Below are positions 35,907 to 46,974 of a DNA stretch of 64,000 nt, piece by piece. Made by a program: the position numbers and the translations under genes. The notes beneath the pieces are model-generated. The model was given only the letters and a program-made list of their open reading frames with translations. It was not told the DNA's origin and did no database searches. Origin of the DNA: Cylindrodendrum hubeiense (lineage: Eukaryota > Ascomycota > Sordariomycetes > Hypocreales > Nectriaceae); assembly GCA_014621425.1 (NCBI GenBank), contig JAANBB010000004.1, forward strand, positions 397,208-461,207. The letters are read 5' to 3'. The first letter of the stretch is position 1, and each line of letters begins with the position of its first letter.

Positions 35907-36330
35907 TTATCCGCTGACAACGATTAACCTTACGACAACCGCCACCTGAGCGAGTGGTGTCCGACCTTTGTTGTCCTTGGCGTTCGGGTTGACGCTGTCC
36001 ATAGCGAGTAGTGGCTCCACCACCGCTGCAGGCTCTCGAATTTCCTTCCACCATTTCCCCTCTCCCAGCACGTCCCAAGACAGCGGTGTCTGACCATCGT
36101 TATCCCTGGAGCTCGTGCCGTCCCTCCCGAGCAGTAGCTCCATCACTGCTTCATACCCGTTCTCTGCTGCCCGAAAAAGTGGTGTTCGACCGTCACTGCC
36201 CTTGGAGCTCGGGTCAACGCTGTTCTCCGCAAGCAGCAGTAGTGTTATGTCACCTGCCCATCCTGGGCCGCCGGAAGCAGAGCGGTCTTTCCGTCTTGAT
36301 CCTTCACGCAGATAAGCTGGGGTTATGGTG
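35907..36330 (-). pseudogene. ankyrin-repeat gene relic, frameshifted
   Basis: The minus strand reads successive ankyrin repeats: DQDGKTALLPAAQDGQV (about 36300-36250), then SDGRTPLFRAAENGYEAVME, NDGQTPLSWDVLG and NAKDNKGRTPLAQVA. The first repeat is out of frame with the others. A one-base shift and a TAA stop occur near 36250, where GQV should lead into TLLLLAENS. The third repeat carries an unusual insert, and the frame ends at 35907. About four repeats remain and no other domain is seen. It is probably a decayed piece of a larger NACHT/ankyrin-type or similar protein. Confidence 0.65.
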
Positions 36331-37346
36331 AGCCACTATGTGGGTCAAAACCAGATCCGCAGGCTATGTACCAGTCTAAAACTGGTTAAGTGGATAGATC
36401 TGCGCGCCACAAATCAATCTAAGGACGGTCCGCGGCAACTAGAGGCATCTTAGAGCCTGTTAGCGCCTCTAGTTGCACTACATTGTCTCAGGCTGCTTCA
36501 TAACTCTCAGCAGCTGAAAGATGGTCCAGGGATGTAGTGTCCATGTTGATGGGAATAGATTAATACCGCACCTCTGTTAGTCTGAATTAGGGCGTGGGCG
36601 CAAGGCCGAGTCTTGAGCTTCCAGCCTCTCGTTTCAATGTGACCGCGTTTACCGCTCCAGCCTTGTACTTCTACTTGGGCACGACTTGCAACAGAGATCC
36701 AGTGAGATCTGCTGAAAAGTGCTGGGTGGGATCCTTCATCCTTTTCATTCTTGGACCCAGATTTCATCCACTTTAATATGCATTTACCTATGCAAGCCAC
36801 TGCCTAGAAGGAAGCGCCAACCACCTCGGTGACAAAGTGAAGCAAGTTACAGATACACCTGCTGGCCAGCGATTCAAGTATGTCCTGAGCTTCAATCCCA
36901 TTGACAGCGACAGGTAACCGATAGTTTGTAGGCCAGTGGTGATACATACTCCGTCACCGAGGAATCTCATTACTCGAGTCATTTACCTCATCTATTTGTT
37001 TCAGCCATGAAACGGCATTTTCCCTAGGCAACCGGTTTTGCAACACTTATTGCCAACGGCCACGAGAAGTGTGAGTCGGGACTGGTACCTGGCACCTGGT
37101 GACCAGTATATTGTCATAGCTTGAGCTGAGATATAGCGTCAAACGTGTTGGTTGGGCCTTGTCAGTCACTCATCAAGTAGCGCGCCAAGATCTAAATATC
37201 GGTGGATCTATGGACTCCATCTTGGGTCTTTTTGCATGAGACTTAGCCAACAACTTCGGGTATATCGTGCTTACGGATATAAAATCATCGTGAACTCGCC
37301 GTTTCGGATCTGCATCTGCAACCTATCTGCAACCTTGACACTCAGT
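36331..37346. other. intergenic with a perfect 12-bp hairpin
   Basis: No gene is supported. The GMC oxidoreductase transcript probably starts here. In-frame codons extend upstream of its chosen start to 37152 but do not resemble protein. A strong hairpin lies at 36435-36476. Confidence 0.4.
36435..36476. repeat. perfect 12-bp stem, 18-nt loop hairpin
   Basis: The arms GCAACTAGAGGC and GCCTCTAGTTGC are exact reverse complements around an 18-nt loop. The structure stands alone in intergenic DNA next to the ankyrin relic. It could be a terminal or internal palindrome of a vanished element, or a small hairpin RNA source. Confidence 0.6.
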
Positions 37347-39356
37347 ATGCGTTCTTTTCTAGTCTGGGCGCTGCCATTGCTGCTCCCTTCGACCTTCCTG
37401 GTCACTGCTGAGGCGCTTCCATTTATTGGCACGCTTCTCGACCCTCTGTCAGATCTCATTCAGACCACTTTCGCTGGAGATGGACTCAAAATTGGTGAGC
37501 TTGGTACCCTTGGAGGTGTGCTAGGCAGGGACGCCACGTTTGACTACATTGTCGTAGGCGGCGGCACAGCTGGAAACACAATTGGATATCGCCTGGCCAA
37601 GGGTGGCTTCAGCGTTGCTATTGTTGAGGCTGGTTCCTTTTATGAGATCTCCAAGCCAATCCTCGCCACTACCCCAGGCGGCGTCATTGCTGGTAGCGGT
37701 GCCAGTCTTCTTGACTCTAACCCACTTCTTGACTGGATGTTCGTCACCGAGCCTCAAGCCCATGCTGATAACCGCGAGATTCACTATGCTCGCGGGAAGA
37801 CCCTTGGTGGCTCTTCACAGCTCAATTTCCTCGTCTACCACCGCCCGACTAGCGGCACCATGGATCTGTGGGCGGAAGAGGTCGGAGACGATAGCTACAG
37901 GTATGTTGTAACCTCAAATGGAAACCGCCATGAGGTACCTCTGACTGCAATTGAACTAAGCTAACTTTACTCACATAGATGGAATGAAATGCTTCCCCAC
38001 TTCCAGAAAAGTGCGACCTTCACCGCTCCAAATGACACGATGCGCGGCGAGAACGTAACCACTGAATACGACGCTGAGGCTTTCGCCGCCGCTGGTGGCC
38101 CTCTCCAGGTCAGCTACGCCAACTTTGTACCCACCTGGGCCACCATCGTTGAGAAGGCTCTTAGCTCTCTTGGCCTTCAGAGCACCGACGGCTTCAGTAG
38201 CGGTGACCTACTCGGTTACTCTTACACCACCACTACTGTCAGGCCAAAGAATGCTATTCGAAGCTCGTCTGCCGACTTCGTCAAGGCAGCCCGGGAAGAG
38301 AAGCTCAGGAAGCTCAAGGTGTACACGCAGACATTAACCAAGAGGATTCTCTTTAACCGCAAGAAGAAGGCTACTGGAGTGGAGGTCAGTACGCTAGGTG
38401 TAACCTACACTCTTAAGTCCCGTAAGGAGGTCATTGTCAGCGGCGGTGCTTTCCAATCACCCCAAATCCTGATGGTGTCAGGTGTCGGCCCTAAGAAGCA
38501 TCTCGAGGAGTTCGGCATCGATGTCGTTGCCGACCTTCCTGGTGTTGGCCAGAACCTATGGGATCACATACTCTTCGGCCCTTCCTTCGAAGTAAGTGGG
38601 CTTCAGGACACTCTGAGCGGGGCCATCAACGACCCTGCCGTCCTCGACGGCGCTCTTAATGCCTATATCGAGCAGCAGGCCGGCCCCTTGACTTCTAACC
38701 AGGTCGAGCTCCTAGGTTGGGAGAAGCTGCCCAAGAAGTACCGATCTAAGTTCTCCAACAAAACACTCGAGGCCTTGTCCTACTTCCCCGACGATTGGCC
38801 TGAGGTTGAGTTCATTCCCCTCAACAGCTATTCTGACGATTGGTCGTTCCCTCTACTCCAGCAGCCCACCGATGGCAAGAAGTACACCACTCTTCTTGGA
38901 GCTCTTGTCGCACCCCTCTCTCGTGGCAATGTTACGCTCCAATCTGACTCTACCTCCGATCTACCGCTTATTAACCCCAACTTTTTGGGCGATAAAGGTG
39001 ACCGGGAAGTCGCTATTGCTTTATACAGGCGTCTCCGTGAGATTGCTCGAGCTGATCCTATGAAGGGCATCGTTGGCGATGAGGCGTACCCTGGCAGCGA
39101 GCACCAGACAGATGAGGAAATCCTCGCTGTTCTTCGCGACGGTCTGATGACCGTATGGCATGCCGCTTGCACTTGCAAGATGGGTAAGCCCAACGACAAA
39201 ATGGCCGTCATTGACTCCAAGGCCCGCGTTTATGGAGTGAAGGGTTTGCGTGTTGTTGATGCTTCGGCTTTCCCTATTCTAATCCCTGGTCATCCTCAAG
39301 GTACTGTCTATGGTTTGGCTGAGAAGATTGCGTTTGAAATTATTAATGATAACTGA
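37347..39356 (+). CDS. secreted GMC oxidoreductase (FAD-dependent alcohol/glucose oxidase family)
   Basis: There are two exons, 37347-37900 and 37979-39356 (643 aa); the 78-nt intron splits an Arg codon. The start MRSFLVWALPLLLPSTFLVT is a clear signal peptide, so in-frame upstream codons are ignored. FAD binding is shown by FDYIVVGGGTAGNTI, the first GMC signature by ARGKTLGGSSQLNFL and the second by GAFQSPQILMVSGVGP. The active-site pair is visible as TVWHAACTC (His) and PGHPQGTVYG (His). Members oxidise alcohols or sugars using FAD outside the cell, and some finish fungal metabolites (for example patulin synthase). It lies 6 kb beyond the second MFS gene, so pathway membership is uncertain; wood or sugar oxidation is the alternative. 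Confidence 0.9.
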
Positions 39357-39788
39357 AGGATTTGTAGTCCCTAGTTAGCCTATAGCATATATCTATAATA
39401 TCTTTATAAATTAGAACCCTGGTTGGATATACTATCACTGTATGTGATCAACCTGTAATGTATTAAAGGGTGTGAATCAAGGATCTCGTGATTCTATTAA
39501 GTCAGAATAACCCTTGACCCCTTTTGCCTATAAGGGGGTTTGGATTATCAATATATTAGTATATCAGAGGGTTGGCTAAATTCGGCTAGTTCAACACTAC
39601 ATGAGCTATCAATCCAATATGGGGCTAGTGAATTATCTGTTTACCATCTGCTACTTAACCCCCTTTTCCCTTACCCTCGTACATAGACGGTCTTGTATCA
39701 CCCGGACACCCCAAACTTTCACGACAACTTCTTTTTGTTTATCCATATCTGCAACATCTTAGCATTTTCCAACCCAACCCAACCCATC
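39357..39788. other. intergenic between GMC gene and hypothetical gene
   Basis: This is a short AT-rich spacer with a terminator-like palindromic stretch near 39510-39540 (ACCCCTTTTGCCTATAAGGGGGT). It supplies the promoter of the next gene. No coding sequence is seen. Confidence 0.4.
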
Positions 39789-41042
39789 ATGGATGCTGCC
39801 TTTGATCCAGTTGAGTGTGCTAGACTGCACAATCAGCTCGTGGCCAAAATTGTCCCGCACCTTCCTGGTGTCGCTGTGAAACGGGACTGTATCGCTAGAT
39901 TGAACGAGGTACCGGCCAATCGACGTCGTACTGAGATTCCAGAGGATTCCTCACTATATAAATTCTTATCACTCATTGACAGCTATGAATCGAGCGAGGG
40001 GCCGCTTACCTTTGAGTACCGCCAGCCCGAACCACATTGGTTTGACAATGACTGTTTTCAGGTGGATTATGACAATGAAGAACGAGAATTCATCTTATTA
40101 TATCCGGATAACATGGATACTCCGATCATGGACGGCGGTCTGTATTTTGATCTCGATCTTGAATGTGTCAGCTGGGGCCGCTTCCGCATGGGTGGTCTCT
40201 CACCTAATGACGAGGATTGGGTACCCCTTGAGCTGGCCCTAAAGAAAGCCCTGCACATGTGGGAGATTGATAAATTCTTTTGGGGGCGGGATACTATGCG
40301 TTGCGGAGAAGACAATATTTGCAAACGGCCATGGGTTCCGCTTGACCTTGAAGAAGCTATCCACCAGTGGGAACGTCTTCTCAAAACAATTCGGGAACGT
40401 CTTCCTCTTCCCAAGGGTACAGTGCCTCTTCCAGGGGATATATCTAAGCGGCCATTTCAAGACCCTTTGCCTACCAACCTGGTTGACCAGTTCGGCATGA
40501 GTCCCTTCGCAAAGGCCTTCCTTTGCACTTCAAAGCGTCCAGCTTTTACTTATGTTGCACCTGGTATTACGACATTTAATACAGAGTCACTCAATATTAT
40601 CTACAGCGCGGACTCGCCTGATAATCAACGCTATAAATTGGCAGGTGACAAGAATCATCAATTACTCTCACTCATTCTTCCTACTACTTTTGGCCCTGTT
40701 CCCAACCCTCAAGATGACGAAAAGAAGAGCTGGATAATTGATTCAACGGTATCCGAATGGGCTGGACTCTACACCAGTGCCCCAACTCAAGGTGGAGATA
40801 GCGATGGTACATATCTTGTTACAGTCGACGGGGATCAGAACTCGGTGGATTGGCATCCTAATCGACCATGGGGGCCGGCGTCTTCTATACGACTTTCAGA
40901 GCAATTATCGGATTGGGCCGACTTAGTGGAAAATGGGGTATGGGAAGTCGACATTAATGGGGTAGCCACATCACATAGCTGGTTTACCGAGCCTGAGACA
41001 AAAGTACACCGATGGTTGCTTTGGCCAAATACGATTCGGTAA
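39789..41042 (+). CDS. hypothetical fungal protein
   Basis: The gene is a single exon of 417 aa from MDAAFDPVECARLHNQLV. In-frame codons reach back to 39693, but the inner Met is preceded by a CCCAACCCAACCC-type leader and the extra residues look untranslated. It is an acidic, Trp- and Pro-rich soluble protein without a signal peptide or membrane segment. Two similar stretches, DEDWVPLELALKKALHMWE and KRPWVPLDLEEAIHQWE, suggest an internal duplication at about residues 138-157 and 178-195. The C-terminal half is beta-like. I do not recognise a family. Confidence 0.65.
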   Translation: MDAAFDPVECARLHNQLVAKIVPHLPGVAVKRDCIARLNEVPANRRRTEIPEDSSLYKFLSLIDSYESSEGPLTFEYRQPEPHWFDNDCFQVDYDNEEREFILLYPDNMDTPIMDGGLYFDLDLECVSWGRFRMGGLSPNDEDWVPLELALKKALHMWEIDKFFWGRDTMRCGEDNICKRPWVPLDLEEAIHQWERLLKTIRERLPLPKGTVPLPGDISKRPFQDPLPTNLVDQFGMSPFAKAFLCTSKRPAFTYVAPGITTFNTESLNIIYSADSPDNQRYKLAGDKNHQLLSLILPTTFGPVPNPQDDEKKSWIIDSTVSEWAGLYTSAPTQGGDSDGTYLVTVDGDQNSVDWHPNRPWGPASSIRLSEQLSDWADLVENGVWEVDINGVATSHSWFTEPETKVHRWLLWPNTIR

Positions 41043-41979
41043 GCCAAAATAGTGTCTTGGTAGAAGATAATATAATGGCTAGGGATAATACACAGTTCCT
41101 GTAGATCAATACTCTAATAGGAGAGGTCTAATAACAGAGAATCAATTCTTAAACAAGTTTGAGTGTTATATTGATCTAACTACTATTAGCTCTGTCAGAA
41201 GGAATGAAGATATCTGCCACAGCTAGCGGAGCCGCCTTTCCTTTGAGACCCGGAACGGAGCCGTGTTTCCCTTCGGATCCGGGACGGATCTGTGTCTTTG
41301 ATATATAGCTGGAATCGGGACCATTCCATCCCTTAGATCCTGACCTTCCTACTAGCCCTAGATATCTCTATAAAAGACGGTCTGTAGGACCGTCAGCTAG
41401 ATAGGAAGACAAGAGCTTCCATCGTCATCAATTGCATCACATTCATTTACACAGTTCAATAAGCTCTAAGGGTGTTTGAGAATACAGTAGGCTTGAACAT
41501 CTCTTTGGGTGTCTCGACAGCATTAAAGATAGCTAGCTAGCGGAATAGTCTACCTGTACACTGGATGTAAGTCCTGTACTAAAGCACACTACAAGATATA
41601 TATGTATCTGAGCGGTAAGTAAGTGAATATAGTAGGTTTGACCCAGTATTATATGCGGCTAACTTGACCAGCTTGTTGATAGTTCTGTCACCACCTCTGA
41701 CCGCCGCCCAGCTGCTCTAGATGGTGAGTTTAATACATGTCTCTAGGGCAGTAAAGATAATGTGGTGCTCAAAATAAAGCTCTAGGCTCATTTATAAAGC
41801 AATTCCACTCTGGCAAGTAATAGGTTAACTCACAAAACAGTTTTTCTACAGAAGCTTTTTAAAATATAATACATGTACTTGCACTCTCTTGCCGCAATAA
41901 TTTTCCCGAAAGGTTCATAGAGTTTGTTAAAAAATCCTTGTCTATTGAAAATAACTGCTTCACTGGATCTTTCATAGAA
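41043..41979. other. intergenic, contains LTR-like sequence
   Basis: No gene is seen. The GC-rich block 41192-41461 is described separately. The rest is AT-rich and provides the 3' flanks of two convergent genes. Confidence 0.4.
41192..41461. mobile_element. possible solo LTR, about 270 bp
   Basis: The block starts TGTCAG and is bracketed by AGCTC at 41187-41191 and 41462-41466, which would be a 5-bp target duplication. Inside are a TATAAAA box (41370-41376) followed by a 7-bp hairpin (GACGGTC/GACCGTC, 41376-41394), as in the promoter/R region of LTR retrotransposons. It does not end in CA, and no second copy is in the window, so the call is tentative. Confidence 0.35.
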
Positions 41980-43437
41980 TTAACCTTCGCTAAGCGTTGT
42001 GTTGACTTGTCCTTTGTATAGCCATTCTAGTGACGCATTTGACGCAAATGACCATTCGTGGATTTGTCCGTTCACGATACCGTACATTCTGCGTTCGGCA
42101 TGCCCTGCGATTCCAGTAAATCCATTGGAGATGTTAATTCTCTTTGGAGTATCCTTAAAAGTCGGGTTCTCATCAGATGACCATGATGCTGCTGTTGCGC
42201 TCCAGGAGCGGGCTACTACACTGCCGTTATTGTGGATATCAGCAACTATCACATCCTCTAGATCGAAGCAAATAGCGGCGAAGTTCGTTTGTGAAGATGA
42301 AGGTATATTTCCGAGTGAATTTTCTATACTTGCTCGTTAGTAACCCTGTGAAGTTTATCAGAATAGCTGTGACAGCTACTTACCACTGAATCTCCACGTT
42401 GATAAATCTGGATCCATCAGAACCGCCCTCATAGAGTCAGAGGAATCAAAATAGAACCTCCATCTGATATTCGATATATTACCATTTCCAGCGATGCTGG
42501 TAATAGCAAGACCGCTTGTATTTGTGATTGGAACAGAACCCAACACATTCTGGTGCCAACGTGGGGAGCTTTCTGCATAAACGAACTGCCGCTGCTCATT
42601 CTGGTATAACATGACGACAGGAACCCCATCACGATCCCCGACATTCGGGCGCCACGCAGCGATGTTTGATCCACCTCCTGTGATTAGTACTGGGTCATCA
42701 CCAAGTGCATGCCGAGTCCATGGAGAGTCTCTACCAGGGTGAGCTGATGTCACCTCCGTAATAGAGTTGCCGATTGTCAGAACATATAATCTGATATTCC
42801 AATCGTCATCACCATCAGACCAGGCGACCGCTGTAATTGGCGTTCCCTTGATAAGTTCGACAGATCTGCCTGAATCTTTCACACTTGCTGAAACACTTCT
42901 CGTTTCCCATGTCGTATTTTGCGAATCCCAGATAGAAGCAATGAGGTCATTAGAACGGTTTTGGTGAAAAACATAATAATGACTGTAATTATCCGAATCG
43001 GTCCAGTTAACACTTGCGAGTCCGGAGCTTGGTAAAATTGAGCTGGCTTCGGAGGTGGCTGATGGTATACTGGTGGTCGTGGTGGAGGATGATGAATCTG
43101 AGGTGGAAGTGGGAGATTCCTTAGCAAGAGTGCCTCCAACAGCACCGCCAACAATAGCACCGATAATGAGAATCACTGTAATAGCAGCGATAATAAAGAA
43201 TAGGGTACGCTTTAGACCGCATATTCTTTTTTCATGCTTGCCATTTAAGGCAGCATCCTCAATAGCATGACTTGCTTGATAGTTATCGGGCTTAGGCGTA
43301 TATAAAGGCTCTGGAAAATTATCGGTAGCAGGAGCGTGCTTGTATCCTGTTTCGATTGGCACAGCTTGAGGTAGATTGGCATCGGGGTCGATATAGACCT
43401 CTGGGAGGTCAGTATAGAGGGGAGCCGAGTTCGACAT
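41980..43437 (-). CDS. membrane-anchored fucose-specific-lectin-like beta-propeller
   Basis: There are two exons, 43437-42384 and 42323-41980 (465 aa). The 60-nt intron has GTAAGT, CTAAC and TATAG, and an in-frame stop just after the donor rules out read-through. Met at 43437 (MSNSAPLYTDLPEVYIDP) is preferred over one 23 codons upstream. A cytosolic tail of about 75 residues is followed by one transmembrane helix (RTLFFIIAAITVILIIGAIV) and a Ser/Thr-rich stalk. The ectodomain is made of repeated blades such as ITAVAWSDGDDDWNIRLYVL and NIAAWRPNVGDRDG, the pattern of the fungal fucose-specific lectin family (six-bladed propeller). A type II surface protein binding glycans is inferred; sugar specificity cannot be read. 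Confidence 0.75.
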
Positions 43438-45359
43438 TCTTTGGGATACTCGGCGCAAAATTTGACAACGTAGCGGTGTTGAGATGAGTTCACGAACGCC
43501 TAGCATGAACCTTGGAATAAATAGGATGTTCCATCAGCAGATGGGAAAAATAAAATGATGAAGAATGCAAAAGGAGGCGATTGAGCGCGGTAATAAGCTC
43601 CAGTAAGGATCTGTAGCTTATCACACAACAAGAGGACTACGGTGACGGCTGAGGCTGAAGAAACAAATCAGCGGTGGCATAATGATACGAGCTACGTAGC
43701 ATATTGCTACAGGGATTTTCTTGGAAGGATTGCTGACGCTGGGCATATTCAGGTATTGTGCCACCGAGCTGAGCACCTGGCAGCCTATCATAAAGTGCTG
43801 ATTGGTTTGGGTTGTGCGCAGTAACCAACAGTCGACCCACTAGAGACGGAAATTCTCAGTGCCAAGAGCTGTGGGTTGAGATTAGAGGGGGCAAAATGGG
43901 GTACAAGATGGGGCGATGCATCTAATCCAACCTGGGTAACCGCCGAGCGACTGAGCAGTCGAGGCCACTTATGCATTCATACCAAATACTCAACACCCTC
44001 ACGCGTCGATTCCATTCTCACACAGAGACGCGATAGCGGACAAGGGGGGGGGGGGGCGATGAACTAGACAGGCAGAGGGCCCCTGATCGCTAATCCACAA
44101 TCCATGAGCTAACCATGATCCCGGTTCCGTGATCCGAGAAGGACAGGGCTACTCTAATTATGCGACCCATATTAAACACGGAGATTTTGAACATGAGGGA
44201 ATTGTTCTGTTCCGTCTGGGCCCACCTGATGCCCTGCTCCACAACCTGCCTGTAGCTTGCGGGCCAAGAAATGTGCTTCGCCCCAGTGGCAGTCAGTGTC
44301 CCAGGGTCAAGAGGCAACCAAGCTACATTTGTCTTTGCACCGCCCCCAGATCCGAATCACTCCTATAGTGTACGAAAAGTCTGGTTTATCAATATGTATT
44401 TGGTATAGAGCTATATAGATAGTTTAGATAACCTTTACAGCTGTTGCCCGGGACCTAAATTTGGAGCTACCGAGAGCTTAAGATCTCCCGGTATTTCGGG
44501 AAGCAACCACAACCCCGTCCGTCAATAATCCTATAAATTCATTGACCGTATTGACCTAGCACATTTAATAGCTTACATTGATTCCGTCTGCAGCTCTTGT
44601 TATGTGCCTCTCACTCTACTACTTCGTATTTTTGTACTATTGGATTCAATGCTCCAGAGTCTGATGCAGCAGACAATCATATCAAGTTTCGTTGACGTTC
44701 TCTCCCAGAGCTATATTCTGCTGCCTCTCAATCAATATTCCTGAGACTGAATATACTCTGCGAAGCACGTCGCCTGATACTGTAACTTTTTCATATTAGA
44801 CCCTAAACCCCTGAGCTCTACTAAATAATGGAATCTGTCGGGAAACGTGTCCACCACCAGGATTAATAGCTCCATCATCCTTGTCTGGTGCATCTGCAGT
44901 ACAAATTAGAAACTTCCATCTAGATGATCTAGATTTTGCATCATATTTTTGACATTTTTGTGATCGATCTGTAATCTAATCTTCTTAAGCAAGATAGTGA
45001 GTGACCCAGTAGATTCATATGTGTCCTGCAACTTTATCAGAAGATGCGTTGCGGACGCTATTGTTCGCTCACGTTCTATACCACACTTCGTAGCGAAGTT
45101 TTATAGCGGTCTATGCGCAAGTGTGTGGGTTATATCAATAATCATGCGCATGATATCCGAGGCTCTAGAGAGTGTCGATGCAAGTCGCCTCAGCTTCCTG
45201 TTTTTAGGGGGAGAGACTGCAATATTGAGTAGCCAACTTAGCTGTGTGATCAACCATGGAAATGAAACTGATTGGTAGTGCCACAAGATTGAGTAGGCCA
45301 ATATTGAGACTGGAAAATTTATGGAATGCAAAATTACGAGATTTTCGTTGCTTTCTAAG
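43438..45359. other. intergenic, no gene seen
   Basis: The interval contains a 13-G homopolymer at 44044-44056 and several short frames without protein-like features. Between 44997 and 45360 the minus-strand frame continues from the decayed GMC oxidoreductase but no longer resembles it. Confidence 0.4.
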
Positions 45360-46974
45360 TCGGGGTGAATCATCCTCTGAGTAATCGAGTTGTTCCTCAT
45401 CAGTGAAGTTGGTAGCGTCACCGTGGTAAGGATACAATTCGTTCCATGGCGTAACGGAAGAGTCAGCTACCTGAAAACCTCTCCGCATGCGCATGATATT
45501 GACGGCATCGACCAGCTCTCGCAAGTCCTCTTCATTACCAACCTCCCAGAAACGGAAGTTGATCTCAGGAGTATTCATCGGGTCTGCCGACCTCAACCTA
45601 TCGCTGCCGGCACGGGATCTGGGCTGCATGTGCGCCATGGCGTACATGTACTGCCTAGGACCATAGTTGTTTAGGATTCCAGGTCAGAAGTCTTCGAGAG
45701 CAAAAGCGCCACAACAGGCATGGATATACCGGTCAGTCGTATCTATAGGCGTCTTGAGGAGTAGGCCGATTTGAAAGGTATTGCGGTTAATATCGACGTT
45801 CGCGAACCCCAAAACACCGGCATCAAAGTTCTCAGCCATGTTCTCGCTAACTCCTGGGAGATATTTCACCATTTTGATGCCGAATTGCTCCAACTCTATC
45901 GCAGGACCGACGCCGCAATGCTTGAGAATCTGAGGTCGATTGAAGGTACAAAACGATATGACGACTTGTCGCTTTGCCGTGATACGCGTCAACCTACCCT
46001 GGTTCTGCGTTTTCCACCGAGGGCCTGCACGGTACACGGCCTGACCTCCTAGGACTTCCACTCCGTTGGCGACTGGGACAGGGCCGCTTTAGTCGAAAAA
46101 AAGCGCTAGTGACGAGGCTATTAAGCTGAACCGTGAGGAGACAGCGTGCCGGATTGCTCAATGTGTCACAAATGTAGGTGTTAGAGCCCGAACGGCAACC
46201 GCTGATGTCCATATGTAAGCTCATACCGAAGAACCCTAGCTACTGGCCCCGATTAGGGTGCGGTGCGTTGACGTCTCTGACGACCAACTTGAGGATGCTG
46301 TCTGCGTTTGGTTTGTAGCAGTAGCTAGAACATGCACGGTGCGCAGAACGTTGTTAGGCTGTTGTGTCCACGAGTTGTTCCGCGAGTTGATTCGTAGCCA
46401 TCCGCCGAATCCATGTCCCGGGGTCCCACAAGGAAGCCACTTGTTTCTCTCGATTATTGATGAAATTCCGGCGCATATTCTCAGGTGTCCAAGCCTGGTC
46501 TCCCGTACGGCTCACAACGATCTCCCAGTTGGCTCCTGGTGGCAAAGTGGAGATACCCGCATTGTTTATGGAGCAGCCGCCCAAGGACGTGCCGCGTGGG
46601 TATCAGATGCCAAGCCTCTCAAAGCCAGCTGGAGAGTTAATACCGGTGTAAAAGCACCTGCTAGTAGTTGTAGATCTATCTCTCGTATCGGGCCTGATGC
46701 TCAGGGTTCTCCGAGTGCTGGACAAAAAGGTCCCAGCCCGCTAACGGACTATTGAGATTGGCATAGTTGCTGGCCAGTGCATTCCAGGTGGGATCATCAC
46801 CGTGATAGTAACCACCTCCAGAAGAAATGTCTTCTCGCCCGCCCTGGCTAAGTTACAAGCCAGAGGCATTCCACCAGGTCCACTTCCAACCAGAATATAA
46901 TCATAGACTTCCCGCGCACATATGGCCTGAATGACTAATACCGCTGCGGCAAAGGTTGAAGAAAGCCCACTCAT
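45360..46974 (-). pseudogene. decayed GMC oxidoreductase
   Basis: The minus strand starts with a signal peptide and FAD site (MSGLSSTFAAAVLVIQA, then YDYILVGSGPGG) and shifts frame at FLLE, after which GGYYHGDDPTWNALASNYA is read in another frame. A third frame gives LGGCSINNAGISTLPPGANW after a TGA that replaces an aromatic codon in RLGI*YPRG. Later pieces are VEVLGGQAVYRAGPRW-like, RPQILKHCGVGPAIELEQFG, AMAHMQPRSRAG and PEINFRFWEVG. The C-terminal HAxxTC active-site region is absent. At least two frameshifts and two stops separate the pieces, so no working enzyme is made. It belongs to a different GMC subfamily from the intact gene at 37.3 kb. Confidence 0.85.

Noticed and set aside
44044..44056. 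13-G run as a functional element
   Set aside because: A simple homopolymer, probably slippage or a sequencing-sensitive tract, with no associated structure.
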